A stretch of 64,000 bases of DNA from Perilla frutescens (lineage: Eukaryota; Streptophyta; Magnoliopsida; Lamiales; Lamiaceae), in NCBI GenBank assembly GCA_026008535.1, contig BRKX01000006.1, forward strand, positions 7,710,501 through 7,774,500, read 5' to 3'. Positions 1-11,117 of the stretch are shown here, piece by piece (position 1 is the first letter of the stretch; the number at the start of each line of letters is the position of its first letter). Below the pieces are notes generated by a model. It made no database searches. It saw only the letters and a program-made list of their open reading frames with translations, and was not told where the DNA came from. A program made the translations under genes and the position numbers.

Positions 1-450
1 CACTCAATCTCAGCACTTACTCAGAAGTGCAGCGAGCTCGGGCGATTTCTACCCGTTTGAATCTGGACAAGCCTGCTCCAAAATTTCCCAATAATGGTGG
101 GAAACGGCGATGGGATGAGCGCAACAATCAGAACAGAGGAAGGAATTTCCAACCTGACAAGAAACTGAGAACTGAAGGAGGAGGCTGACCAGAGGTAGCA
201 ACAGAAAAACCCTTGTGCCAGAAATGTCAGAAACGACACTATGGGAAATGCATGCTCAGATAGAATGGTTGTTATCGTTGTTACCAACTGGGGCACCAAG
301 CAATGAATTGTCCCTTGAACAAAAATTTCAACAACTCCAATGCCACTAGGAAAGGAAATGCGCGAGCATTTGCCATGAACCAGGAAGAAAAGGCCAAGAC
401 AATGACAGGTATCTTATCAGTACTCAACAAAGTCTACCTTAGTACTTTTC
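1..450 (+). pseudogene. gag remnant with CCHC zinc knuckles
   Basis: This is the C-terminal part of a retrotransposon Gag. A canonical CX2CX4HX4C nucleic-acid-binding knuckle is encoded at 270-311, and a second, imperfect cysteine/histidine cluster lies at 216-251. In the same frame stops occur at 186-188 and 261-263, so no continuous Gag can be made. Downstream the reading frame changes before the protease motif. In the family, Gag coats the RNA in the virus-like particle. The start is left of the window. Confidence 0.75.
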
Positions 451-732
451 GATTCGGGTGCTTCTCATTCTTTTATTGCAAAGAGATTTTATGAAAAAGC
501 TAAGGTAAAATGTGACGAGGAGACTGAACCCTTAAGAATAAGTATTCCGTCGGGCAAATCAATGAAGACAGATCGTTTGGCTAAAGGAGTCAAACTAGCA
601 CTAGAAGGAAGAATTTTAGAGGCTGACATATTCATCTTGGAGATGAAGGATTTTGATGTGATTCTAAGGATGGATTGGCTGAGTCAAAATGATGCAGTTA
701 TCAAATGTCGTGATCGAGAAGTCATTTTCCAG
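451..732 (+). pseudogene. retrotransposon aspartic protease remnant
   Basis: The reading frame from 451 opens with the retropepsin active-site motif DSGAS and continues through a hydrophobic stretch and an I-L-x-MDWL-type motif at about 655-690 typical of Ty3/gypsy proteases. The frame ends at a TAA at 733-735 followed by another at 748-750, before the reverse transcriptase frame resumes in the same phase. The enzyme would process the Gag-Pol precursor; here it cannot be fused to either neighbour. Confidence 0.75.
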
Positions 733-801
733 TAACCAGGGGGAAAATAATTCTCATTCAAGGGAACCAAGACGAACAGAACACCTCACATCATCTCAGC
801 G

Positions 802-1998
802 ATGAAAGCAATGAAGATGATAAGAAAAAATGATTGCCAAGTATTTTTGGTAAATGTAATGAGCACGGAAGAGCAGGAGAAAGCCATGGAAGATATTCTG
901 ATAGTACGAGAGTATTCCGATGTCTTTCCCGAGGACATCACTGGCATGCCACCAGACAGACAAATGGAGTTCTCCATCGATATAGTGCCAGGAGCGGCAC
1001 CGATTTCTAAAGCACCATACCGAATGTTGCCGAAAGAATTAGAGGAATTGAAAGTTCAAATACAGGAACTTTTAGACAAGGGATACATACGGCCCAGTGT
1101 GTCACCTTGGGGCACACCAGTCCTGTTCGTAAAGAAGAAAGATGGGAGCATGAGGATGTGCATTGACTACCGCGACCTAAACAAGCTTACTATAAAAAAC
1201 AAGTACCCATTGCCCAGAATCGAAGACCTGTTTGATCAATTGAAAGGAGCATGAGTGTTCTCGAAAATCGATTTGAGGTCGGGGTACCATCAGCTGAAGG
1301 TGAAAGAATGAGACATTCCCAAAACAGCATTCCGAACCAGATATGGCCATTACGAGTTCACAGTAATGCCGTTTGGACTAACCAACGCACCTGCAGTGTT
1401 CATGGATTTGATGAACAGAATGTTCCACCAATACTTAGACCGGTTTGTCATAGTATTTATTGATGACATTCTGGTGTATTCCAAGGATGAAAAGCAACAT
1501 GAAGAGCACCTGCGGTTGGTCCTAGACACGTTGCGGAAAGAGAAGTTTTATGCTAAGTTCAGCAAATGCGAATTTTGGCTGGATCGAGTTGTGTTTCTTG
1601 GGCACGAAATAACAGCTCAAGGAGTAGAAGTAGATCCATTAAAGGTGGAAGCAGTGAACAATTGGGAGCCGCCGAAGAATGCTGGTAAGATAAGGAGTTT
1701 CTTGGGTCTTGTCGGATACTACAGACGCTTCATTGAAGGTTTCTCGAAGATAGCCGGTCCGTTAACTCAGCTGACAAGGAAGGGCGTCCACGTATTGAAG
1801 ATATGGCAACACTTTCTCTATGGGGGAAAATGTGAAATTTTCTCAGATCACAAAAGCCTGAAGTATTTCTTCACCCAGAAGGAACTAAACATGAGGCAAA
1901 GGAGGTGGCTCAAGTTAGTTAAAGACTACGACTGCACAATACATTATCACCCAGGAAAGGCGAATGTAGTAGCTGACGCGTTAAGCAGAAAAGGGACC
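802..1998 (+). pseudogene. reverse transcriptase / RNase H remnant with internal deletion
   Basis: The reverse transcriptase fingers and palm are recognisable: a CIDYRDLNKLT motif near 1159-1191, the MPFGLTNAP motif near 1366-1392, and the catalytic FIDD box (the YxDD equivalent) at about 1456-1467. Two TGA codons (1252-1254 and 1309-1311) break the frame. After the connection domain, the frame passes directly from the TRKGV segment (near 1785) to the LKIW segment (near 1797), so roughly 80 residues holding the N-terminal RNase H core and its first acidic catalytic residues are absent in frame. The later RNase H motifs (DHKSL near 1846, ADALSRK near 1975) remain. Reverse transcription is therefore not expected from this copy. 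Confidence 0.9.
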
Positions 1999-2219
1999 AA
2001 TACATCTCAGCTTGTACAAGAATTCGCCAAGATGAAAATAGACGTGGTTCCACCAGCCGAAAGCACTACCTCAGTTTTGGCGACCTTGACAATGCACCCA
2101 TTGCTGAGAGATCAGATCAAGGCAACACAAGAAAATGATAAATTTTTGTGCAAAATAAAGGAGCGAGTGTTGAAGGGCAATATTCAAAATTTTGCATTAG
2201 CAGACGACGGAGCATTAGT

Positions 2220-3540
2220 CTTTGAAGGAAGAATTTGCGTTCCCAAGAATAGCGAGATAAGGAAGAAGATATTAGAAGAAGCTCATAATACACCATATTC
2301 CATCCATCCTGGAGGAACCAAAATGTATCAAGACTTGAAGAAATATTTTTGGTGGAGGAACATGAAGAGATCTATCGGTGAATATGTGGAAAGATGCATG
2401 ACTTGCCAACAGGTGAAAGCAGAACATCAGTGACCAACAGGTCTCTTGCAACCACTCGAGATTCCGGAGTGGAAATGGGAAAATATCGCCATGGATTTTG
2501 TGGTGGGATTGCCGAATACGATCAAAGGAAACCACGCAATTTGGGTGATAGTGGACAGACTCACGAAATCTGCACATTTTCTACCAATGAAAATGACGTT
2601 CAACATGGACCGCTTGGCCCAGCTTTACGTAGATGAAATTGTGAGACTGCATGGAGTACCAGTAACTATTGTATCTGATCGAGATACGAGATTCACCTCA
2701 AACTTTTGGAGGAGTCTACAACAAACGATGTGAACAAAATTAAGGTTCAGCACCGCTTACCATCCTCAAACCGATGGACAGTCAGAAAGAACCATCCAGA
2801 CGCTAGAAGACATGTTGCGAGCCTGCGTGATGGATTTTGGTGAAAATTGGGAAATGCATTTACCTCTGGTAGAATTTTCCTACAACAACAGCTACCAAGC
2901 GACCATCGGGATGGCTCCTTATGAAGCATTATACGGGAGGAAGTGCAGATCGCCTCTGGACTGGGACGAAATTGGTGAAAAGAGAATTCTGGGGCCGGAG
3001 TTAGTCGAAAGGACGGGAGGTGTAATCAACAAGATTCGGGACCGTATCAAAATTGCGCAAGATCGACAGAAGTCATACGCTGATCTTAAAAGAAGGGATT
3101 TTTCATTTCGAGATCGGGGACAAAATCTTCTTAAAGTTGTCGCCTATGAGAGGAGTCGGTGCATATTGGCAAAAGAGGGAAGCTAAGACCAAGGTTTATA
3201 GGGCCGTTCGAAATCTTGGAGAGAGTTGGGGGATTAGCATATCGACTTGCTTTACCACCAAGTTTGACCTCAATACATGATATTTTCCATGTTTCATCCT
3301 TAAGAAAATATATTCACGATCCGGGCAATATCATGAATTTTGTCGAGTTAGGGTTAAGTAAGGATTTAACTTATGAGGAATACCCAATAGTTGTGCTGGA
3401 TAGAAAAATTCACGTACTAAGAAATAGGGAAACGCCGTTGATTAAGGTCCAGTGGAATAGACACAGTGTAGACGAGGCTACCTGGGAAAAACAAAAAGAA
3501 ATTATGTCTAGATACCTGCAGTTTCTAGGCTCAAGTAAGT
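2220..3540 (+). pseudogene. integrase remnant with chromodomain-like C-terminus
   Basis: The N-terminal HHCC zinc-binding module is visible (H...H near 2280-2310; CxxC near 2395-2406), followed by the catalytic core with its first Asp in MDFVVGLP (about 2491-2514), second Asp in the SDRDTRF segment (about 2676-2696) and the Glu in the DGQSERT segment (about 2773-2793). TGA codons at 2431-2433 and 2731-2733 interrupt it. The frame changes near 3090-3125 and again near 3160-3170. The last part, about 3380-3530, resembles the chromodomain tail of chromoviruses, with a VQW segment followed by EATWE. In the family this tail directs insertion to particular chromatin. Confidence 0.87.
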
Positions 3541-4021
3541 AATTTCGAGGACGAAATTTTTTTTAGTAGGGAAGGATGTAGCAACCCGATTTTTAATATT
3601 TAAATTGCTACATTTATTTTTTAAATATTTTATTTATTTATGTGTGATATTAATTGATTAAGTCTAATAAGTCGCGCCTAAGTAATTTATTTTCTTCCGA
3701 GCATGAACTCATTTTAGAATATAGTTATTTCATGAGCATGCATTTATTATTTTATTTGGAGTGCTTAATGGGTTTTAATTTTATTCTCTAGCCCATTTTT
3801 AGAGTCCAAGTCATTTCAAGCCCAAATAATTTATCATGAAGCCCAAACCTTAATGTAAGTAATTGATTTATTTTTTTCTCTTTATCCCTTCTTTTCTTCT
3901 TTCTCATGTTTTTTTTTAGTTGATCTCTTGAAAATTCAAAATCTCAAAGTTTATCTTCTCATCTTTATCAAGATACTTTCGGGATAACTACAAAATCTAC
4001 ACTTAAACCCTAATCTATCAA

Positions 4022-4029
4022 TATAAATA
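4022..4029 (+). promoter_or_regulatory. LTR TATA box
   Basis: TATAAATA followed about 30 bp later by a pyrimidine-rich stretch (TTCTCTATTTTTCC) lies in the middle of the LTR, the place of a pol II core promoter that would define the U3/R boundary. Inferred from position and motif only. Confidence 0.55.
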
Positions 4030-5038
4030 GAGAACTCTACTTCTCTATTTTTCCTACACCCAAAGAAATATCTGAGACTAGAAAAAAAAAGAATTCTTTC
4101 GCTTGAGTTTTCCGTTGAGTTGCATTTCAGGTATAGTTCTTTCCTTCGTTTCTCTTCTCTCTCATGCATGGGTTTGTATAGCATGTGTCGGGTGGAGTAT
4201 GGTGAGTCGTCGGGGATCGACGACGTGAGGGCGGCAGCATCAGCTTGAGACTCTGTCTTTTTCATTGTCGTGATAATGCATCGATATTATGGTTTCAGAG
4301 TCGGTGAGAGGCTGTAGCCGTAGTCTTCAAATTTTTGTTGCAGTTTCTGTTTCAAATTTTCTTTCGGTGGATGGGAGTCGCGGTATAGAGAGAGAGGGGG
4401 GGAGTCTGTGAATTTCTTCTGAAATAAAGATTGATAAGCAAAAATCGTTCTTAAGAAATGGGCTTGTTTGTTTAACTGGGGTCCGGCCGAGAAGATTGGG
4501 CCCAGAAGCATGAATTGACTTTATTTTATTTTTTTTTCAAAAACTTGTGTGATAAGTTAGTTATATACGTGTGTGTATATATATATGTGTTGGATTTGTG
4601 GGAGTGTTATATATATATATATATATATATAATAATGGTGTTGTGCGTGAATATATGTATATTATATGTGTTATGTGTTTAATATATAATAATATATGTA
4701 TGTGGTTACGTGTGTGTATATTTATAGGTAACGTTTATATATATACATATTTTAAATATATGCATGCATGTATTGTTTTATATAGTTTAAATAAATGGGA
4801 TTAAAGAATTAGGTTATCATGTATGATTATTTTTTTTAAAGCATGCATCATAGATAAATATTACGCATGATTTTATTACATTATGCACTATATTAATTTA
4901 CAATAAATAATTTATAGGAGGCGCGCCGGACTTAATTAATTAATATCCAAGTCAAGGTGAAGGTGGGGTTTTACGTGATCATGTCCTAATTATTCTCCCT
5001 ATATTTAATTATTCAGTTATGTAATGACACAGCACAGT

Positions 5039-5131
5039 ACAGGGCCTTCTGGCTATAAATGAAAATGGGCCTCCGGGCTAAATGAGACAGGGCCTCCGGG
5101 TTAAATGAGACTGGGCCGACGGGCTATATGG
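5039..5131 (+). repeat. GC-rich tandem repeat inside the LTR, about 27 bp x 3-4
   Basis: Successive imperfect units each contain GGGCC followed a few bases later by GGCTA or GGTTA and an AAATGA-type spacer. They sit in the 3' half of the LTR, downstream of the TATA box, and stand out against the AT-rich surroundings. Confidence 0.7.
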
Positions 5132-5477
5132 TTTGGTCTACGGACTGAACAACTTTTATTATTCCCACTTACTCGTTTAATTTTATATAGCTTGGATAAT
5201 TGGACACTCCCCACTGAGTTAAAGTACTCACCCCAAAAACTTTATCTTTTTCAAATGAAGGCTTGGGTGATGCTTGGCGGGTCAAGATGCGATGGTGGTG
5301 CTCATGGTCTCGATTAAATAAAGATTTTAAATAAATTTAAGTTATTTTCTTATTATGATTTTCCGCTGTAATCTTTGAGACCTTAATATTTGATTATTTG
5401 GGATTTTCTTTTATCTATTAATAAAAGCATGTTTAACGTTTTATTTTTATTAAGAGTAATAAATTTGGGGCGTTACA

Positions 5478-6302
5478 CAAAACAATTGTATGTATAAGGT
5501 TTACAACTTTCTTTCACCAAAAAAAAAAAGACTAATACAGCTGGGTGTATAATGCGCAAACATCTCTCAATGAAAGGAAAAATATTATACAAAAGTTAGG
5601 TTTTTCATTGTTTTTTTTAAGGAAAACACCCTAACGGGTGGGGGATTAGGAGGTTTTTCATTGTTGTTCTCTATAGTCAACTCAACTCTCTTTCACCGGA
5701 TTGGTCATCTTCCAAGTATAAGCTCTTTTCAATCATCTTGCAATCTCTATCTGCCTCAAAAATGAAAAATCTGAGTACACTACCATACTTCATTCAAACA
5801 TGTTCAATTTCAATTATTTGTAATTGATCTATAAATGATATATATGGACTATATTTTAGATATCATTAACTAATTAAATAATTCAATTATAGATAAAACA
5901 TTTAAACATGGACGCACAATTGCTTTGTGGAATTTCACGCACAAATACTTTGACAAAGATAAACACCATACTCAAAATTACTTTGAAAATTTTCACATAC
6001 ATCTTTGTCGTGAAACTTGTTCATGGCTGTATAAGTATACATGTATGTATGTTTATATATATATGTATATGAGATTTTTTGGAGCAGCATGTGATCTCAT
6101 TACTCTTAACAAAACTATGATGATTTTATCCAGATGTAAATCTTCCTTGATATCAAAAAATGGAGCTTGTAATCTGTATTACACAAAAAGAAACCATGAA
6201 AATATATCTTTAATTTATTCTCGAGTGATTGAAATTAATCTACAAATTGAATAACACCGTCAGTCGCACACAATTATAGATAATGAGATAAATAATCATT
6301 TA
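5478..6302. other. AT-rich spacer
   Basis: Unique-looking AT-rich DNA between the chromovirus LTR and the next element. I see only homopolymer runs and short reading frames, and no gene. Confidence 0.5.
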
Positions 6303-6576
6303 GAGCATGATTGGTATGGTAGAATGAAATGAAATAGAATGATCATTTATATGTCCATTCTCATTCTGACGATTGGTATGGTTCAAAATCGGGAATCACC
6401 ATTCCTGATGGAATCCCTATTCCCAAAGGAAGAAGAATAGTCATTCCACCCACCCCCACGGGTTTAGTTATTCCCAATGACCAAAAAAATTAATAAATGA
6501 TATATTTATACATAATCATGTCTTATAATATTATTTTATCATATTTAGAAAAATAAATCAAAAATCAAATTAAATA

Positions 6577-6613
<37 letters not shown>

Positions 6614-6797
6614 TCTTAATCATTTATTTATTTTCAAAATATAATTTAAAAATATGTGTAAAAATCAAATTTTGATATCTTTTATAATTTTGTTGAAGAA
6701 AAATGAAAGTGATGCCGAAATAAATATAACATAAAATTATGTTATAATTGATAACCTCATATTTTACATGTGTTTTGAAGTTCATTTGAGTGGTTTT

Positions 6798-8225
6798 TGA
6801 TGGGCATTGCATGCGTGGAGTGATAGGTTTTGCATTGTTTTCTATGTTTTATGTAATGTCACGTGTTTGTTCGTTGTGAAGGGAATTAATGTCATTTTTT
6901 GTGTGAACTTCAAATGAGCTTGGGAAGACCCTAGAAAGATGGGAAATCAAGTTAGGAACACGTTGCAAAAAGAATCGGGTCAATCAGACGAGAAACGAGT
7001 GAGAACAAAGCAAAACAGTGAGACGCTGCCGTAGTCGGACAAAACCCGCGACCGGACTCGCGACCCTGGGGGTCGCGAATCACCTGTTTGCCTTTTCTCT
7101 GCACGGTCGCGACATAGAGGGGGGTTCTCCTTTGTATTATTCGCGACCACACTCGCGAATTTTGCACTAGTCGCAGATTTTCAGCCACGTCAGCGCCACG
7201 TCATACCACGTGGATTCGCGACCCGAGTCGCGGGCGCCCTGGTCGCGAATCGAGCGAGCCTGTCCGATTTTTGACCTATTTTTGGGCTTTTCTTTACTTG
7301 GTATTTAAGGGTTGATGCACGAAAATTCCACACAATTCCACCTACCCAAAAATTGCCACCAAAGGTTTGCTGCAGAGAAAAACAGATACGAAGAACAAGA
7401 CCAAAGGATTTAAGAGCTTTCAAGATTAGAGACAAATTAAATCTTCCGGGTTTTATTTTCTTTGTTCTTAAAATTTTTCATGTTTTCTTTATGGATCATT
7501 TTGGTTATTTATATTATTATGGATAGCTAAAACCCTAGTAATCTAGGGTTGTTTATGATTCAAACTATGAAGTCCATTTAATCTGCTGATTTCTTATGTC
7601 TATGACTTTGTTGTGTTTTGCTTATTCTCGTATTTATCTGTATTATTTACCTGATCAATAAATAGTACAATTTGATATGTTAATTCATAAATCGAGAGAG
7701 GAGTTTTAACACGTGATCTGGAATAAGTAACTTGTTAATCAATAACATTCGAGAGGGTTGAGATTAATTGAGAGAACAATAGACCCTATGAGCCATTAGA
7801 AGTTGCATGTTAGGCATTGAACGGAGTCGTTAGTACTAGTTTTGTAATCTACAACCTAGGCACTTCGAGAGAAGGTTTAGGATGCATTGGTGGTTGCTCT
7901 AGCACAATTTAAGTCCCATTATAGGCATAAGAATGAAAAGATTAAATGAATGGATTAGTTGATGATTAGTTAATCCTAGAATACGTCTTTTATTTCCTAT
8001 TTGATTTATCTGTGTTGATTTCTGATGTGGTAATTTAGTTTATTTATTATTGTCAGTTTTTATTTAGTTAAATTCAATCATGGTTGGTCGTCTAGATAAC
8101 TGTGAGAGGTTAAATTAGATAACTATTAGATTAATTATTAAATCCATGTGGATACGATACTTTTGTTCACCGCTACACTATAAACCACACTGTGCACTTG
8201 CAGTTAGATTAAATAAATACCGAAC
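6798..8225 (+). mobile_element. Solo-LTR-like non-coding element, copy 1
   Basis: It starts TGATGGGCATTGCATG and ends after the segment GTGGATACGATACTTTTGTT (about 8149-8168) and a CACTTGCAGTTAG-type tail (about 8198-8210). A TATA-like TATTTAA at 7302-7308 lies below a GC-rich palindromic block, followed by a leader-like stretch and CTAGGGTTGTTTATG near 7544. The same parts in the same order, inverted, make up 56.90-58.24 kb. The order resembles U3-R-U5 of Tat/Athila-type gypsy LTRs (recalled, not searched). No coding internal region or primer-binding site follows, so I read it as a solo LTR; the exact 3' end and target duplication are not fixed. Confidence 0.6.
7036..7256. repeat. GC-rich palindromic block (CGCGA motif) upstream of the element's TATA box
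   Basis: About nine occurrences of CGCGA or its complement TCGCG lie within 220 bp, many flanking short palindromes such as TCGCGACC...TCGCGA, in a region otherwise poor in CpG. The block ends about 45 bp before the TATA-like box. The related element at 57.9 kb has a block in the same place but built from a different palindrome. Confidence 0.75.
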
Positions 8226-8704
8226 AATAATACAATATAAAATATTTATGTATTTGATATAATTTAATATATTCAAATGAAAAATTAAAATGTTAAAATA
8301 TTTTTCTATGAAGTAAATATATTTTTATTAACTTATACAAAGTATTATATATTGATTAATTAAATATTTTAGAATAAAATTTTTCAATAAAATAAATAAA
8401 TTATAATTTGCTAAATAAATTAGAAAAAAATCATATACTAAAAAAGAAAAATGGCGTTTAGAAATTTAAAAAATAAATGAAGGCATGTATAGACATTTAT
8501 TAGCTACTACGTACACTTTATTCAATTATAAGAAAATTTAAAATTACATAAAATATTCGTTATATAAAATAAAAAAAACTGATATTTCATTCCGCTCTTC
8601 ATTCCGTAGACATACCAATCATAAGAATCGTCACTCTATTCAGACCCTCATTCCATTCCTAAGTTTATTCTATTCACACCTAATTCCATTCTATCATATG
8701 AATT

Positions 8705-9713
8705 ACCTTCTTATTGTGGACACTTGAATTAGAACATAATTAAGGTGGTTAATTAATGTGAGTAATATGAATTAGATAATGAAAGTGTCGATCATGTACT
8801 CACAATTAGTGATATGATATGCTCAAATCATAAAGCGTGCATTTATTTAATAATGAAAATATATCATAATTGAGGAGGATTGCTTGTGTTAGTATTGAGC
8901 GGAAGCTAATTGTTTGTGTTAGTATTGAGCATGAAGTTAATTAAAGATTTTGTTTGTGCCTTAATAATTATGTTATATAGGTAGGTAGGTAGCTAGATAG
9001 ATAGATAGATAGATATTTGTGAACACATGTCCCATGTGTAATTTATGAACAAATCCTATCTATTTATATTTTAAGATCAATGGACACTATTAATCAATGA
9101 TGAAAGATATAGAAATGCTATTTTTCCAATTTCAGATGCACTGAAGGTTAAAATTGTATAATTAATTTTTAATATATTTGGTATTAACAGTTTTAAAGGG
9201 ATTTATTATTGCAAATTAAATAACATCTATGATCACAAACAACCACTTTTTACTAAAAGCTTTCTTTTCAGATTTTATCGCCATTTTCATCATGAGTTTA
9301 AAATCAATGGTCCATTATTTATCTATCAATATATATTCTCCCACTTATCTCTCAATATATCAGCTTCACACAAATGACAAGTAATGGTCTATACATGGTT
9401 GTTACTACGAAAAACAAAACGACAGCACTACACCAAAGGGGAAAAGGCCATAAAAAATAAAAAAATGTCATTTAATATAACTATTTTATTTTTAGTAAAT
9501 TATGAAGATTAATGATTATATACATTCTTAAGCCGTAGAAATAGTAGCAACAATATACCAATTGGAGAAACAACAATGCAAAGAGCATTGGCAGCACCGC
9601 AAAAAATGTTTTGATTTTATTTAAATATTATGAATTTATTTAAATATTCTTCATTATATATCGCATAATATTATTTTATTTGATTAACATGTGTGTTTTA
9701 TTTTATGTTTTAT
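8705..9713. other. AT-rich spacer with short tandem repeats
   Basis: No gene seen. It holds a duplicated word of about 32 bp centred on TTGTGTTAGTATTGAGC (near 8884-8930), and a GATA microsatellite following GTAG repeats at about 8982-9015. Confidence 0.5.
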
Positions 9714-9718
9714 TTTTT

Positions 9719-9958
9719 GGGAGTGAATCATGCTAACCATAAATCTTCATATAACTCATAGCAAAATAGTTCATTGACATGCTATTTATCTTTTTCCCAG
9801 TGTTTGTTTCTGACTTCTTAGTACTAATTTTTAATTTTTGGGAGTGAATCACGTTGACGCATATATTTTCATGTTACTCATAGAAAAATAGTTTCTTCGC
9901 ATGCTATTTATCTTTTTTCTAGTGTTTTTTTTCTCACTTCTTAGTGCTGACTTTTAAA
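9719..9958 (+). repeat. Two-copy tandem repeat, 121-bp period
   Basis: Both units begin GGGAGTGAATCA (9719 and 9840) and share ACTCATAG.AAAATAGTT, CATGCTATTTATC and ACTTCTTAGT in order. The copies have diverged noticeably, so the duplication is not recent. No coding potential. Confidence 0.75.
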
Positions 9959-11117
9959 AGTTAAAAAAAAACATTACAAACATATAAAACCATCAGTTAT
10001 CAAAATAATACATAACTACTAAAAAAATATAAAGTAATATAAAAGTTGAAAATAAAGCACTACAGAAACCTTAAATATCATTCAACAAAACTATAAAAAC
10101 AAAAGTATAAAGTTGCTCTAATTGTAATCATTAATTTACAAAGTTAACAACAAAATATCGGTAACACTATAAAACTGGAAAAAATACCAATGCAACTCAG
10201 CTTAATTGCAATAGTCAAAACTATACATAACTAGCAAAATAAAAAATAACAATATAAAAGATGAAAAAAAGCAATACAAAACTGATAAATAACATATGTC
10301 AAAAATATCTTGCATTTTAGGTGTGTAGGATGATTACCGATCCATAATCAAAGGTAATCACAACAAAATAATAAAACCCCTAAAAAAATAGCAATTCAAA
10401 CATAATAAATAGCATTAGTCGAAAAGTTGAATCAAATACGATAAATAACAAAGAAACGAAATATCTTGATTGTTTTAATAGATTATCATTTTTTTAATCT
10501 CCAACGTCTCTTCTTGCTCTTGATTTCGTCATTCACAGAGTTCAATTTGAGAATCCAACAAAAGGAACACCCCAACACCAGAAAACTTAAAAAGAAATTC
10601 ACAAAAATCGACAATTATGCAAACATATTTTTTTTTTTGTGAAATCTCGAAAAACAACGCTAGAAAAAATGATCCTCATAATCAATATCTAAGTATCAAT
10701 ATTTCCAATTAGAAAATCCGTTTTGATATGAAAGAGGATGTAATTTTGCTTCCCAAATTCCTTAAAACCCACTACAACCAAAACAAAAAAAAATTAATTG
10801 AACAATTTTAGTCCCAGTGCATTTGAAATCTGTAAAAAAGCAGAATTATAAGTTTCACAATTAATTAATAATATCCCTTAATCTTAAGAGTTTAACAGCT
10901 AAGATTTGTCCATAAATTACACACACCCTCTATGTTCACATACTAAAACTCCCCCCCCCCCACACACACATATAGTTTATTTAATCGAGCTCGTAAATTT
11001 TAAATTATTAGAATTCATATAATATATTTTAAATTTATTTAATATGATAAAATATACAATATTCTCTGTGTATCGCATGGGAGAAATACTAGTCAACTAT
11101 TAAAGTATTTGATAAAA
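9959..11117. other. AT-rich spacer
   Basis: Very A-rich intergenic DNA with a C-run followed by a CA repeat near 10951-10971. No gene, and I could not define element boundaries. Confidence 0.5.

Larger units (their letters stand above)
1..5477 (+). mobile_element. Ty3/gypsy chromovirus-like LTR retrotransposon, 5' part outside window, decayed
   Basis: The domain order gag zinc knuckle, protease, reverse transcriptase, RNase H, integrase, chromodomain-like tail and 3' LTR is that of a Ty3/gypsy chromovirus, closest in style to the Tekay/Del lineage (lineage is inference from the polypurine-tract and chromodomain style). The 5' LTR, primer-binding site and start of gag lie left of the window. 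The element is dead: in-frame stops at 733-735, 748-750, 1252-1254, 1309-1311, 2431-2433 and 2731-2733, a frame change between gag and protease, and two more frame changes between about 3090 and 3170. RNase H also carries a large in-frame deletion. The opposite target-site duplication cannot be seen, so insertion boundaries on the left are unknown. Confidence 0.93.
3577..5477 (+). repeat. 3' long terminal repeat of the chromovirus
   Basis: The LTR begins TGTAGC at 3577, right after a polypurine-type tract (GAGGACGAAA then TAGGGAAGGA at 3547-3576), and ends GTTACA at 5477; the termini form a short TG...CA inverted repeat. Its length is about 1.9 kb, usual for this lineage. It contains a TATA box, AT-rich microsatellite stretches (about 4575-4760) and a short GC-rich tandem repeat. 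Neither the partner LTR nor the flanking duplication is in the window, so its age cannot be estimated here. Confidence 0.85.
6303..8704. mobile_element. Non-autonomous DNA-type element with imperfect inverted ends, split by an LTR-like insertion
   Basis: The left end carries GGTATGGTAGAATGAAAT at about 6312-6329, and the right end, read in reverse complement from about 8704, carries a related CATATGATAGAATGGAAT. Further in, the motif GATTGGTATG appears at about 6373 and inverted (CATACCAATC) at about 8611. Both arms are rich in ATTCC/GGAAT words. No transposase is present. The inverted arms suggest a MITE or deletion derivative; the superfamily is not resolved. An LTR-like element occupies 6798 to about 8225. 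Confidence 0.5.

Noticed and set aside
4571..4804. 77-codon Tyr/Ile-rich frame
   Set aside because: Translation of a TATG/TATA microsatellite within the LTR.
6952..7435. Two minus-strand frames of about 80 codons
   Set aside because: Same reason: high GC of the palindromic block removes stops by chance.
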